Assembly (NCBI GenBank): GCA_003724185.1
Contig: RHGM01000002.1
Coordinates: 64,804 to 128,803, forward strand
Source of the DNA: Porphyrobacter sp. IPPAS B-1204
GTDB taxonomy: Bacteria > Pseudomonadota > Alphaproteobacteria > Sphingomonadales > Sphingomonadaceae
DNA: 64,000 nt
Reading direction: 5' to 3'
The position numbers and the translations under genes were made by a program. The notes under the pieces are model-generated. The model made no database searches. It was not told where the DNA came from and saw only the letters and a program-made list of their open reading frames with translations. Positions 50,506 through 59,747 of the stretch are shown here, piece by piece (position 1 is the first letter of the stretch; each line of letters starts with the position of its first letter).

Positions 50506-51699
50506 ATGATCACCAAGGATAATGAGGCTCCGCTTTTGCTGGACGCATCCCGTCTGGTTTGGCGGCGTTGGACCGGCACCCGCTCCACCGGGATTGACCG
50601 CATATGCTTGGCGTGGCTCGAACACTACGGCACCAAGGCTCAGGCGGTCATCATTCACCGCAGCGGACAGTCCATACTGCCATTCAGGACATCGCAGGCT
50701 CTGTTTGCGCTCCTGAAGCGTCCTGCCCGGCTTCGCGGCGACGTGGTTAGCTTTCGGGCTGCCCTCGCGTCGCTTGCCATTCGTCGGTCTGGGCACCTGC
50801 GAGATCGGCTCACAGGACATGGTCGAATATGGCTCAACCCTGGACACACGGGTCTGGATTCCCCGCGGGTGGCCCATTGGATCAAGCAGCGCGGCCTTCG
50901 CCTGGTGCCGCTTGTTCATGATCTTATTCCGTTGTCGCACCCCAATTTTTGTCGTGCCGGTGAGGATGAACGCCATCGCGAGAGGATGCGCACTGTTGTT
51001 GATCTTGCATGCGGTGTGATCGCAAACAGCGCACATACTCTTGATAGTCTTCAGTTATTCGCTACAGGCCAGGGGCGGCCATTGCCTCCGGCCGTTGTAG
51101 CATGGCCGGGGACCCCCACTTTACGAACGACAGCCCCATCCAGCGCTGTGGAGCCAACCTTTGTTGTGCTCGGCACGATCGAAGGGCGAAAGAACCACGC
51201 GCTTATCTTGTCATTGTGGCGTCAAATGATGCGCAGCAGGCCGCATCAAACCGTACCCAGACTGATTATCGTTGGACGGCGCGGATGGCAGGCAGATGAC
51301 GTCTTTACGCAACTCGATAGTGGAGAGTTCGGAGATCGCGTTGTTGAGGTTGGCCCACTCGATGACTGGCGCTTGGCAGAGGTACTTTCAGGTGCTCGAG
51401 CATTGCTGTTCCCCAGCTTTGCCGAAGGCTATGGCATGCCGCTTGTCGAGGCGCTTGCTTCCGGAGTGCCTGTGATTGCCAGTGACCTTGCTGTGTTCCG
51501 GGAGATTGGACAGGGAGTACCCGACCTCCTGCCTGCCGATGATCTTCAATCCTGGGGTGCCGCAGTGGATGACTACGCCAGAACGCCAAGTCAGCGCCGA
51601 TCGGCACAACTGCTCCGTCTAGAGGCCTTTCGAGCGCCCGCCTGGCAAGACCATTTTGCCCGCATCGACGGATTCCTCGCCGGCTTGCCCGCGCATTAG
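50506..51699 (+). CDS. GT4-family glycosyltransferase
   Basis: The GT-B C-terminal domain is clear: TFVVLGTIEGRKNHALIL, PRLIIVGRRGW, ALLFPSFAEGYGMPLVEALA, GVPVIASDLAVFRE. The N-terminal WTGTRSTGIDRICLAW, then HDLIPLSHPNF is typical of the WbpY/mannosyl- and rhamnosyl-transferase subgroup. The 397 residues are complete. It follows the export lipoprotein by 17 bases and ends the run. Confidence 0.88.
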   Translation: MITKDNEAPLLLDASRLVWRRWTGTRSTGIDRICLAWLEHYGTKAQAVIIHRSGQSILPFRTSQALFALLKRPARLRGDVVSFRAALASLAIRRSGHLRDRLTGHGRIWLNPGHTGLDSPRVAHWIKQRGLRLVPLVHDLIPLSHPNFCRAGEDERHRERMRTVVDLACGVIANSAHTLDSLQLFATGQGRPLPPAVVAWPGTPTLRTTAPSSAVEPTFVVLGTIEGRKNHALILSLWRQMMRSRPHQTVPRLIIVGRRGWQADDVFTQLDSGEFGDRVVEVGPLDDWRLAEVLSGARALLFPSFAEGYGMPLVEALASGVPVIASDLAVFREIGQGVPDLLPADDLQSWGAAVDDYARTPSQRRSAQLLRLEAFRAPAWQDHFARIDGFLAGLPAH

Positions 51700-51708
51700 G
51701 CCGTAAAG

Positions 51709-51786
51709 TCACGACGCGCCGCATAAGGCGCTGGCAGAGATAAGTTTGACGGCGCCGCAGTAGTTTGCATGGCACTTGTCGTAGCG
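51709..51786 (-). pseudogene. IS5-family transposase C-terminal remnant
   Basis: The minus strand reads RYDKCHANYCGAVKLISASA then a stop, matching the IS5-type ending ATRYDKxAxNFxxxVxLAAxxI. Upstream codons decay quickly. Only about 26 codons remain. It sits between the GT4 gene and rmlA. Confidence 0.55.
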
Positions 51787-52002
51787 GTTGGAGCCTGCAT
51801 TTGCAGCGTTTGTCGCTGATCGCACGGTAAGGCCGGTGACATTGACAGGCTTTGCCGGCCGGGAGCGGGATATGAAGTGTACGCGTCATAAACTTCTCTT
51901 AGTCACCGCCGCTGCGCTTCCAGCCTATCAAGCCCTTGACCTTGAACGGCGTAGATGGCAGCGCGGCGCACAATCTTGATCGTCTATAGGGTTCGAAAAT
52001 TC

Positions 52003-52896
52003 ATGTCTGACGGTACGAAAGCAAGGCGTGGTATCATCCTTGCGGGAGGTTCAGGCACCCGCCTTTACCCGCTGACGCGCGGCGTTTCGAAGCAGCTGAT
52101 GCCTGTCTTCGACAAGCCAATGATCTACTATCCGCTCAGCACCCTCATGCTTGCGGGCATCCGTGACATTCTGATCATTACCACTCCTGACGATGCGGCC
52201 CAGTTCAAGCGCGTTTTGGGCGACGGGGCGGATTTCGGCGTCTCGCTCAGTTACGCAGTGCAACCGGAGCCGGCGGGCCTTGCTCAGGCCTTCCATATCG
52301 GTGCTGATTTCGTCCAAGGAGGCCCGAGTGCGCTGATCCTTGGGGACAATATCTTCTACGGCCACGGGCTGCCTGACTTGCTGGCGAGCGCCAATGCACG
52401 CGCGACTGGTGCTACCGTTTTCGCCTACCGTGTGAGCGATCCGGAAGCTTTCGGCGTGGTGGAATTTGATGGAGAGGGGAGGGCGATTTCGATCGAGGAG
52501 AAGCCCAAAGCTCCCAAATCCAACTATGCTGTGACCGGCCTCTATTTCTATGACGATACCGTCGTTGACCGCGCCCGCGATCTCAAGCCGTCGCCCCGAG
52601 GGGAACTCGAAATCACCGACCTCAACCGGCTCTATCTCGAGGATGGCACGATGTCGGTTGAGATCATGGGCCGGGGGTTTGCCTGGCTCGACACCGGCAC
52701 GCATGCCTCGCTGCTTGATGCTGCCACCTATGTCAGGATCACCGAGGAGCGCCAGGGTCTGAAAATCGCCTGTCCCGAGGAAATCGCCTGGCGGCAGGGC
52801 TTTATCGACGATAGCCGGCTTGCGGAAATCGCGCAGCCGCTGCGCAAGTCCGGATATGGTGAATATCTCTTGAACCTGCTGCAAGGGCATGGCTGA
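52003..52896 (+). CDS. rmlA: Glucose-1-phosphate thymidylyltransferase
   Basis: [20 protein letters not shown], then [20 protein letters not shown] is the diagnostic RmlA opening, with [33 protein letters not shown] and [16 protein letters not shown] later. ATG 52003 gives 297 residues, the normal size. It makes dTDP-glucose from glucose-1-phosphate and dTTP, the first step to dTDP-L-rhamnose. It begins the rmlACDB operon. Confidence 0.96.
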   Translation: MSDGTKARRGIILAGGSGTRLYPLTRGVSKQLMPVFDKPMIYYPLSTLMLAGIRDILIITTPDDAAQFKRVLGDGADFGVSLSYAVQPEPAGLAQAFHIGADFVQGGPSALILGDNIFYGHGLPDLLASANARATGATVFAYRVSDPEAFGVVEFDGEGRAISIEEKPKAPKSNYAVTGLYFYDDTVVDRARDLKPSPRGELEITDLNRLYLEDGTMSVEIMGRGFAWLDTGTHASLLDAATYVRITEERQGLKIACPEEIAWRQGFIDDSRLAEIAQPLRKSGYGEYLLNLLQGHG

Positions 52897-52898
52897 TC

Positions 52899-53444
52899 GT
52901 GAAGATTGTACAGACAGAAATACCGGGACCCGTGATTATCGAGCCGCGGGTCTTTGGCGACGAACGCGGCTTTTTCATGGAGACGTGGAATGCTGAGGCT
53001 TTCACAAAGGCTGGTCTTGATCTGACCTTTGTCCAAGACAACCACAGCCGGTCGCAACGAGGGGTCCTGCGCGGTCTTCATTTCCAGAATCCTGGCCCCC
53101 AGGGCAAGCTGGTCCGCGTCACCAGTGGCGCGGTGTTCGATGTTGCCGTCGATCTGCGCGAGTCTTCTCCGCATTTTGGCAAGTGGGTTGGGGTTGAGCT
53201 GAGCGCACAGAATCAGAGGATGTTCTGGGTTCCCGAGGGCTTCGCTCACGGTTTCCTGACGCTCGAGGATGATACAGATTTCCTCTACAAGTGCACTGCG
53301 CCCTATGCGCCGCAGAGTGAATACACGCTGGCTTGGGACGATCCGGCGGTCGGAATCGACTGGCCCGACCTTGGCGCGGCTCCGATCATCTCCGAAAAAG
53401 ACATGCGGGGGCTTGCGCTCGGCGATGTGCCGGTGTTCGCATGA
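52899..53444 (+). CDS. rmlC: dTDP-4-dehydrorhamnose 3,5-epimerase
   Basis: VIIEPRVFGDERGFFMETWN, FVQDNHSRSQRGVLRGLHFQ (catalytic His), VFDVAVDLRESS and FWVPEGFAHGFLTL define RmlC. The 181 residues are full length. The start is GTG, 2 bases after the rmlA stop; its own stop overlaps the rmlD ATG. Confidence 0.96.
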   Translation: MKIVQTEIPGPVIIEPRVFGDERGFFMETWNAEAFTKAGLDLTFVQDNHSRSQRGVLRGLHFQNPGPQGKLVRVTSGAVFDVAVDLRESSPHFGKWVGVELSAQNQRMFWVPEGFAHGFLTLEDDTDFLYKCTAPYAPQSEYTLAWDDPAVGIDWPDLGAAPIISEKDMRGLALGDVPVFA

Positions 53445-54298
53445 GAGTGCTGATCACCGGTGCGAACGGTCAATTGGGCGGCGCCTTGCAGCGGCTCGCG
53501 CCTTCATGGGCTGAGGTCAGTGCGATCGACGTCGATGACTGCGATCTGACCGACATCCCGATGCTGCGCGCGCGTCTTTCGGTCGAAGCGCCCGAGCTTA
53601 TCCTCAATGCTGCCGCTTACACCGCGGTCGACAAGGCCGAAGACGACGAGGACACCGCCCGCGCGATCAATGCTGGCGCGGTGGCAGCGATGGTTGCTGC
53701 GATGGCGGAGAGCGGGGGCAAGGTCGTGCATGTCTCGACCGATTACGTTTTCGACGGCAGCTCCTCTTCTCCTTACCCGCCCGACGCACCGCGCGTGCCG
53801 CAATCCGCCTATGGCCGCACCAAGGCCGAAGGCGAAGATGCCTTGCGCGCGGAGGATCTTCTGGTGCGCACGGCGTGGGTATATGAAGCGGGCGGGGCGA
53901 ACTTTGTGCGCACCATGATCCGTTTGATGAAAGAGCGCGACCAGCTTGGCGTGGTGGCAGATCAGATTGGTTCGCCGACCTGGGCGACGGGCCTTGCGCA
54001 AACCATCTGGGGTCTCGCCGAAAAGCAGGCGACCGGGATCTTTCATCACAGCGATGCGGGCGTTGCCAGCTGGTACGATTTCGCGGTTGCCATTGCCGAG
54101 GAGGCCCATGCGCTTGGTATGCTGGCGCGGCTGCCGCTGATCCGCCCGATCACCACATCCGACTATCCCACGCCGGCAAAGCGCCCGGCATTCTCGTTGC
54201 TTGATTGCCGCGCTACCCGTGCGGTGCTGGGCCAAGATCCGGTTCACTGGCGCACCAACCTTCGACTGATGCTGAAAGAGGAAGCTAAGCTTGGCTAA
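53441..54298 (+). CDS. rmlD: dTDP-4-dehydrorhamnose reductase
   Basis: ATG 53441 overlaps the rmlC stop. MRVLITGANGQLGGALQRLA is the NAD(P)H-binding start. NAAAYTAVDKAEDDE, VSTDYVFDG and the catalytic YGRTKAEGE follow, then VADQIGSPTWATGLA. At 285 residues it is a normal RmlD, catalysing the last step to dTDP-L-rhamnose. It overlaps rmlB by 8 bases. Confidence 0.95.
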   Translation: MRVLITGANGQLGGALQRLAPSWAEVSAIDVDDCDLTDIPMLRARLSVEAPELILNAAAYTAVDKAEDDEDTARAINAGAVAAMVAAMAESGGKVVHVSTDYVFDGSSSSPYPPDAPRVPQSAYGRTKAEGEDALRAEDLLVRTAWVYEAGGANFVRTMIRLMKERDQLGVVADQIGSPTWATGLAQTIWGLAEKQATGIFHHSDAGVASWYDFAVAIAEEAHALGMLARLPLIRPITTSDYPTPAKRPAFSLLDCRATRAVLGQDPVHWRTNLRLMLKEEAKLG

Positions 54299-55343
54299 TC
54301 TGCTCGTTACCGGCGGCGCCGGCTTTATCGGTGGCAACTTCGTGCATTACTGGAATGCGCATCATCCGGATGACCGGGTGATCGTTCTTGATGTGCTTAC
54401 CTATGCGGGTAACCGTTCAACATTGGAAGGCGCGAGCAATGCACTGCTGATCGAAGGCGATATCCGCGAAACAGCTTTGGTCGAACAGCTTCTGCGCGAG
54501 TATGAGATCACGACGCTTGTGCACTTCGCGGCGGAAAGCCATGTCGACCGCTCAATCAGCGGCCCGGATGCGTTTATTGACACCAACATCCTTGGCACCA
54601 ATAGTCTTCTGAAGGCCGCACGTGCTGTGTGGCTGGCGGGCAGCGGCCAACCACACCGCTTCCACCACATCTCTACCGACGAAGTGTTCGGATCGCTTGG
54701 CCCCAATGACCCTGCCTTTTCCGAGATGACGCCTTATGCGCCCAACTCTCCTTATTCGGCGTCAAAGGCCGCATCTGACCATTTGGTACGAGCCTACCAT
54801 CACACCTATGGGCTGGAGGTAACGACGAGCAACTGCTCGAACAATTATGGGCCCTACCAGTACCCCGAGAAGCTCATCCCGCTGTTTCTTCTCAATGCAC
54901 TCCATGGCCGCAATCTCCCCATCTATGGCGACGGGATGAATGTGCGCGACTGGCTGCATGTCGAAGATCACTGCCGCGGGATTGAAGCCTGTCTTTCCAG
55001 CGGCAAGCCGGGTGAGACCTACAACATCGGCGGCGGCGCCGAGCTGCCCAACATGACGGTCATCGACACGATCTGTGCCGAGGTTGACCGGGCATTTGAT
55101 GACGTTGACGGCCTTGCCCAGCGCTATCCCGACGCTCCGGCAGCGCGGGGCGAAAAGACCAACTCGCTGAAGGCGTTCGTCACAGACCGGGCTGGCCATG
55201 ACCGGCGTTACGCCATCGATGAGACCAAGGCGCGCGCTGAACTTGCCTATGCACCGCAGCGGGGTTTCGAAGAAGGGCTGCGGCAGACGTTGCGCTGGTA
55301 CCTCGAAAATGAGCATTGGTGGCGGCCACTGCTGCGCGGTTAG
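54291..55343 (+). CDS. rmlB: dTDP-glucose 4,6-dehydratase
   Basis: LLVTGGAGFIGGNFVHYW, HFAAESHVDRSISGPDAFI, TDEVFGSL, YSASKAASDHLVRAYHHTYG and SNNYGPYQYPEKLIPL are the RmlB signatures. The TTG start at 54291 lies inside rmlD. The 350 residues are complete. It catalyses the second rhamnose-pathway step although encoded last. Confidence 0.96.
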   Translation: MANLLVTGGAGFIGGNFVHYWNAHHPDDRVIVLDVLTYAGNRSTLEGASNALLIEGDIRETALVEQLLREYEITTLVHFAAESHVDRSISGPDAFIDTNILGTNSLLKAARAVWLAGSGQPHRFHHISTDEVFGSLGPNDPAFSEMTPYAPNSPYSASKAASDHLVRAYHHTYGLEVTTSNCSNNYGPYQYPEKLIPLFLLNALHGRNLPIYGDGMNVRDWLHVEDHCRGIEACLSSGKPGETYNIGGGAELPNMTVIDTICAEVDRAFDDVDGLAQRYPDAPAARGEKTNSLKAFVTDRAGHDRRYAIDETKARAELAYAPQRGFEEGLRQTLRWYLENEHWWRPLLRG

Positions 55344-55588
55344 GCGGCCGGAGGCTGAAGAAGCTGGGCCCCCGAAGGGCTCAGTCCGGTTGGACCAGAG
55401 ACGTCCAATCACGCTCCAGCATGCTTCGGTCGCTATAAGCGACATGCAGGGCATAAGGTGCTGTGAGAGCTTATGCTGACCGCTGTTCGCCAAGGCTTCC
55501 TGTCTTCCTGCGCGACGCAGGCGGATAGGAGAGCGTGTCTCTCGTTTTCGACAACCTAACGCTGGTCAGGTGTGCTTGGATGGCATGG

Positions 55589-55915
55589 TCACGCGCCGGG
55601 CTTGGCAGAAGCCGTGGGTGGGCTTCTTCTGTTAGCTGCCAGCAGCGCCACACAGGTCGTGCCAATCAATGGCCCGAGCCAGTCAGTGATTTGGTCAAGT
55701 TTGGTCCATACTTTCGGATCGAAGGCACCCCACCAGGGAAGGTTCGCTCTTAACCCGCTGCCGAATTGTTCGATCCAGCGGTACTCGGCCTGAGCAAACT
55801 CGCGGCCAAGAAAGTAACCGGTTGCAATGGCCGCGCCAGCCCACCAATTCCTTGTGGAGAGCCCTATGACGGCCTGTACCAGAAGCGCGATGATGGTGTG
55901 TTCTAGATACGGCAT
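55589..55915 (-). CDS. Small membrane protein of unknown function
   Basis: The 108 residues include YLEHTIIALLVQAVIGLSTR, then WWAGAAIATGYFLGREFAQAEYRWIE, then ANLPWWGAF and a second TM (PLIGTTCVALLAAN). Proteins with this GYFLGREHAQAEYRWIE-type motif occur in phages and bacterial accessory regions as I recall. It lies alone between rmlB and IS debris. Confidence 0.6.
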   Translation of the reverse strand: MPYLEHTIIALLVQAVIGLSTRNWWAGAAIATGYFLGREFAQAEYRWIEQFGSGLRANLPWWGAFDPKVWTKLDQITDWLGPLIGTTCVALLAANRRSPPTASAKPGA

Positions 55916-56895
55916 CTATGGTTGTCCCTTTGGATGCGGGATTCAAATGAGACATTTTGGCACATAACCGGGTGGTGACAACTGATCTCCTTGAGGAGGT
56001 TCAGTCACAGGGCGGCTAATGTCTTGAGGCGGTGCAGCGATTTACCCGCGCACGTGTCGATGCGGATTGGGCACTGGGCGGTTTTGCCCTGGAGGCGGCT
56101 TTCACAGCCGGTTTGCGCGGCTGCCAACAAGTGTTTTCAGCGACCTACGCGTGCCGCGGCGGCGCTGCAAGCGGCTCAGAGAGACAAGAGATCTCAAGAA
56201 GCCTGCTTGGGCGCCGACGCCAGCGTTGCATCGACGATCCCGCTGCCCACGGCGAGATATCGCGCCCCGCGCAATTGCTGCTCGAACGCCTGCACCAGCG
56301 CACAGCGCATCAAGCGTGCCGCTCTTGGTCAGCCGGTCGGCTTAGTGGCGGATGGTGTTTTCGTCCGGCATCGCGCCGGCAAGGCCGAAACGGAATAAGC
56401 GCATCCATGACAGCCGATCTGTGTTCATGAACGTTCTGCTGATCGTGTCGAAGGATTCCTGCGCGCATCCGACAGCTTATGCTGTGCCTGAACTATCAGC
56501 ACCTTGAACATCGCTACAAGCTCGAAGGCCGCGCGAGCGCCCTTGGCGCTGTCGCTACAGCCGAGGCCGCGGGTCAGAATTGGCCGGAAACGCTTAAGCC
56601 AAAACCTTCAGCGGATCGCCATCCTTGCTCAGCGACTCCAGGTGCCCCGCCGCCGCAAACAGGCTGTGTGGGTGCATCGAAACTCTCCCTCCAAAGAACG
56701 GCATGGGGCGCAGAAGCATCGTCACAGCGAGGGGTTCCTGAAAGTGCCGACATGCAGAGAACCGTTTTTCTTGAATTTTCAGAATGATCCCGGTCGGCGT
56801 TTTAAGTCTTCATCAACTTGCATTGACTATCATCGCGCGGGTTCATCACTGACCAGTTGGACTTAGGTACCGAAGACCAAACCAGGAGACCAAAC
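55916..56895. other. Gene-poor stretch with transposase debris
   Basis: Nearly 1 kb holds no intact gene. An IS5-type transposase remnant lies on the minus strand around 56205-56410. The right end holds the promoter and leader of the Flp pilin gene. Confidence 0.55.
56205..56410 (-). pseudogene. IS5-family transposase remnant
   Basis: Two pieces in shifted frames are readable: RLFRFGLAGAMPDENTIRH, then AFEQQLRGARYLAVG, then IVDATLASAPKQ. This is the N-terminal to first-Asp region of IS5-family transposases (FLGLxLGDxxPDxxTIxxFR; GYLAMGGQIVDATVVxAPKQ). Stops and frameshifts make it non-functional. Confidence 0.7.
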
Positions 56896-57072
56896 ATGAC
56901 CTTTTTCAAGAAGCTCGTCCTTGACGAGCAGGGCGCGACTGCCATCGAATACGGCCTGATCGCCGCCCTTATCGCGGTTGCCGCGATCACCTCCATGACG
57001 GCGCTGGGTACGACACTGTCGGGCACCTTCAACAACGTCAACACCAAGATGAAGCCGGGCGTGACCGCCTAA
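56896..57072 (+). CDS. Flp/type IVb pilin
   Basis: ATG 56896 is preferred over an upstream frame extension. The 58 residues read TFFKKLVLDEQGATAIEYGL, then IAALIAVAAITSMTALG. The prepilin cleavage G before ATAIEY and the Glu at +5 are present. Flp pilins form Tad adhesive pili, but no tad/cpa genes are in this window, so this copy is an orphan here. A perfect terminator follows. Confidence 0.92.
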   Translation: MTFFKKLVLDEQGATAIEYGLIAALIAVAAITSMTALGTTLSGTFNNVNTKMKPGVTA

Positions 57073-57097
57073 TTCATTCCGGCGCAAGATGAAAAGG

Positions 57098-57128
57098 AAA
57101 CGGCGGGGAGAAATCCCCGCCGTTTTTT
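57098..57128 (+). terminator. Rho-independent terminator after the Flp pilin
   Basis: AAACGGCGGGGA and TCCCCGCCGTTT make a 12-bp perfect stem with a GAAA tetraloop, running into a six-T tract. It lies 26 bases after the pilin stop. Confidence 0.9.
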
Positions 57129-57829
57129 GCTCGTGTCGGGTGCGCGCCTATTCAGCGGCCGCGCACGACCAGTTTGACCTTTTGCCACGGCCTACCAGTG
57201 TCGCCGCTGCCCAAGTCATTGAGCATCCGGAGCCGCTCATCCTTTCAATTTTCCGAGGTGCTCGGTGAACTGGACATCGCGCTTGGCGATCAGGCCCTTG
57301 TAGAAGCGCTTCTGTGCGACCCGGAACTTTATCGCCTGCGCCCAGCACGATGGCGGCCTCCAGTTCAGGAAGCAACGCGCCGTGACAAAGAACCGTCCAG
57401 GCCATGCCGTTGTACATGCTCAGGGCTCTCAATCGTCCATCGCCTGCAGGTGATGGGATTGCAGGGGGCGACCGTTACGAGGGGGATCATTTTCCGGATC
57501 GGGGAAGGGGCTGCGATGCTAAGCGCCGAGCCGGGATTTGGGGTGACCGAAGTAGCAGAGTCAATGGCCTCGCCATAGGTTCTGGGGCCATCGCCGTCGC
57601 ATGCGACCATGGCCGTCACAAATGCCTGACCCCTGCGGTCCATCATTTCGTCAGACTGACGCCCGTTGAAGTAAACCCGATCAAATGGCTCGCTCCCGAT
57701 ATGTCCGGCCTCGGAACGTGCCATCAGCCAGTTTGCGGGAAACGGCGGTTCAAGTGAAAGCAGGCTCGTTCCCCTTTGGCCAGCTGGGTCGCGTGCCTTT
57801 GGATCTCATGGACCCTCTTGCGTCCTCGA
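57129..57829. other. Intergenic, no supported gene
   Basis: Open frames on both strands (one of 119 codons on the minus strand at 57365-57724) have no recognisable motif or ribosome-binding site. A fragment reading ERLRMLNDLGSGDTGRPWQ near 57175-57235 on the minus strand looks coding-like but is isolated and may be relic. Confidence 0.45.
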
Positions 57830-58252
57830 TTATGGGAGGAGGTCCTCCGTTTCCTCGTTTTTGGTGCGGGGCGCCTTGTTCATGAGCTCCTTTAGCACGG
57901 CCTCACGGTCGAATTCATTGTTGAGGGCACTTGCTTCTTCGACGGCCTCATGAATCTCGGCAGGACTATAGTCATGCAGGGCTTCATCAAACCTCATTCC
58001 GATTGTCTTGTCTCTGCGCCAGGCGATCCTGCCGAACAGCGACAGACCGTTCACCTTGAGCTGGACGTCTTGTCGCGATGGCGGGTAATCGGACGTGATT
58101 AACCGGGCACCGCTCGCCGAGATATTGACTATCGTTACGGCCAAACGGCTTGCGGTGGTTTGAATGATTGCGGGGGCATTTGCGTTCATGCGAGTGGCCC
58201 GGCGTTTTTCTCGCCTGGCCAACACTTGCATTTTATTGCCGAAGCTTGTCAT
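57830..58252 (-). CDS. PilZ domain protein (c-di-GMP binding)
   Basis: ATG 58252 has AAGGGAA upstream; the longer GTG start at 58291 does not. The 140 residues contain an Arg-rich motif (RREKRRATR) and NISASGARL, the two halves of the PilZ c-di-GMP site (RxxxR and (D/N)xSxxG), then LFGRIAWRRDKTIGMRFD. A helical acidic tail follows. It is a likely effector for c-di-GMP made or degraded by enzymes such as the one at 6980-9331. The partner is unknown. Confidence 0.85.
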   Translation of the reverse strand: MTSFGNKMQVLARREKRRATRMNANAPAIIQTTASRLAVTIVNISASGARLITSDYPPSRQDVQLKVNGLSLFGRIAWRRDKTIGMRFDEALHDYSPAEIHEAVEEASALNNEFDREAVLKELMNKAPRTKNEETEDLLP

Positions 58253-58614
58253 AAATGCGTTCCCTTGCTCAATGTCTTGTGAAGGAAACACGGTAAATAT
58301 TCAGATTTTTTCGAGCTACGTATAAATCGATATGATGTTGTCGGTAGTACAGGCTATCGTATTGTGCGCCCCGCATACCCCGACTTCAGGAGCTGCACGT
58401 GATGCGGCCCAGCGGCATGACATGGCTCCATCGCAACCTGTGAATATGATGACAGTTCGGGTGCCTCGAGCCACGCCGTGGTCAGAACCGGCAGCACGCT
58501 CCAGCCCTTCTGCGTCATGCCGACGGGAGAGAACCCTGCCGGTGCGATCGAACTGCAAGTTATCGTCTTGTGACGAACATCGGTGCCAGCCATGTGGTCA
58601 TTTGAATGCCGCGA
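58253..58614. other. Divergent intergenic region
   Basis: This region lies between the PilZ gene and the toxin-antitoxin operator. It contains an in-frame upstream extension of the antitoxin frame with no coding character, and AT-rich promoter-like sequence near 58310-58340. Confidence 0.5.
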
Positions 58615-58640
58615 ATAATGACGCTATATCGCGTCATTAT
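58615..58640. promoter_or_regulatory. 10-bp inverted repeat, likely antitoxin operator
   Basis: ATAATGACGC and GCGTCATTAT form perfect arms around TATATC, ending 15 bases before the antitoxin ATG. Xre-type antitoxins repress their own operons through such sites, and the repeat probably overlaps the -10 region. Confidence 0.65.
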
Positions 58641-58655
58641 TTTTGGAGCTTTGCA

Positions 58656-59006
58656 ATGGCGATTCAGGACTACGCTGACAACGGCGCGTTTGCTCCGCGC
58701 AAGATCGTCGATGCGCTGCGCACCACCAGCGACGAACTCGCTCGCTCGCTCGGCCTTGGCAAGGATGCGATCCAGCGCAAGGATCGGATCGCTTCGGCCC
58801 GCACCCAGCGCCGCCTTCGCCAGATGGTGGAGGTGCTCAACAAGGCCGAACCGCGCTTCGGGTCAGCGCTGCTGGCCTATGCCTGGTACCGCTCTGAGCC
58901 GCTGCCAGGCTTTTCGGGCCAGACCGCAATGCAGCTCGTGCAGGACAACCGTGCCGATGATGTGCTGACCTATATCGACGCCGTCGACGCCGGCATTCAC
59001 GCCTAG
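58656..59006 (+). CDS. Xre/MbcA/ParS-type antitoxin
   Basis: ATG 58656 has GGAG 7 bases upstream. The 116 residues have an N-terminal HTH-like part (RKIVDALRTTSDELARSLG, then KDAIQRKDRI) and the C-terminal toxin-binding domain (DUF2384: LRQMVEVLNKAEPRFGSALL, PLPGFSGQTAMQLV, ADDVLTYIDAVDAG). It pairs with the RES-domain gene 4 bases downstream. It neutralises the toxin and should bind the inverted repeat upstream. Confidence 0.9.
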   Translation: MAIQDYADNGAFAPRKIVDALRTTSDELARSLGLGKDAIQRKDRIASARTQRRLRQMVEVLNKAEPRFGSALLAYAWYRSEPLPGFSGQTAMQLVQDNRADDVLTYIDAVDAGIHA

Positions 59007-59010
59007 CCTC

Positions 59011-59505
59011 ATGCACTTCACCGGGCTGCTCTATCGCGCCCACAATCCGGTCTGGTCCCGCGAGCCGCTGTCGGGGGAGGGCGCAGCCCGGTTTGGCGGA
59101 CGGTTCAATCGCTTGGGGCGCCCGGCGCTCTATACTTCACTCGCGCCCGAGACGGCGCTGCGCGAGGCCAATCAGGTCGGTACGTTGCAGCCGACAACCC
59201 TCGTTGCCTATCTGGCCGACATCGGGCCCTTGCTGGATGGCCGCGACACAGCCGCGCTCTCGCCTTTCGGCATGGCGCCAGCGGAGCTTGGCGACGCATC
59301 CTGGCGGGACCGGATGCTCTCTGGAAAGCCTGTGCCGACGCAGGACCTCGCAGAGGCCGCGATCGCGCAAGGCTATGTCGGCATTGTCGTGCCGAGCTAC
59401 GCTCGCGGCGCTCCCGCCGACGCTCTCAACCTCGTCCTGTGGAACTGGGAAGGGCGCATCACGCTCGTAGATGACGACGACCGGCTTGGCCTGCGCCATC
59501 CCTGA
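59011..59505 (+). CDS. RES-domain toxin (NAD+-degrading)
   Basis: The 164-residue product has the RES family order: YRAHNPVWS with the essential Arg, GGRFNRLGRPALYTSLAPETALRE with the essential Glu, and LVLWNW near the end. Characterised Res toxins phosphorolyse or hydrolyse NAD+, stopping growth. Together with the gene before it this is a complete type II Res-Xre pair, commonly found on chromosomes as stabilisation or stress modules. Confidence 0.92.
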   Translation: MHFTGLLYRAHNPVWSREPLSGEGAARFGGRFNRLGRPALYTSLAPETALREANQVGTLQPTTLVAYLADIGPLLDGRDTAALSPFGMAPAELGDASWRDRMLSGKPVPTQDLAEAAIAQGYVGIVVPSYARGAPADALNLVLWNWEGRITLVDDDDRLGLRHP

Positions 59506-59747
59506 TTTCTGCCGGTGAGGCCGGCAAGCTGATGCCTGCCTGGTCCTCGATCCGGCCGCCAAACCGCTCATCAAGATACCACGAGGGTCCCTCGACGAAG
59601 CCGGCCGAACGTGCCGGAACCAACGTGGCTAGAAGATACCGGTGTACGGATTGAAAGGGCCGTCAGGCGCCGATCGTGATCCTTGCCGATGCCACGCGGG
59701 CGCCAGGCGATCCTGGTGATCGGCTCCTACAATGCCCCATTCTCCGA

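Noticed and set aside
51788..51979. Short frame before rmlA
   Set aside because: It overlaps transposase debris and has no motif; rmlA clearly starts at 52003.
57365..57724. 119-codon minus-strand frame with VYFNGRQSDEMMDRRGQAF
   Set aside because: Parts look protein-like, but the second half is not, no start signal is visible and no family is recognised. It is left as intergenic.
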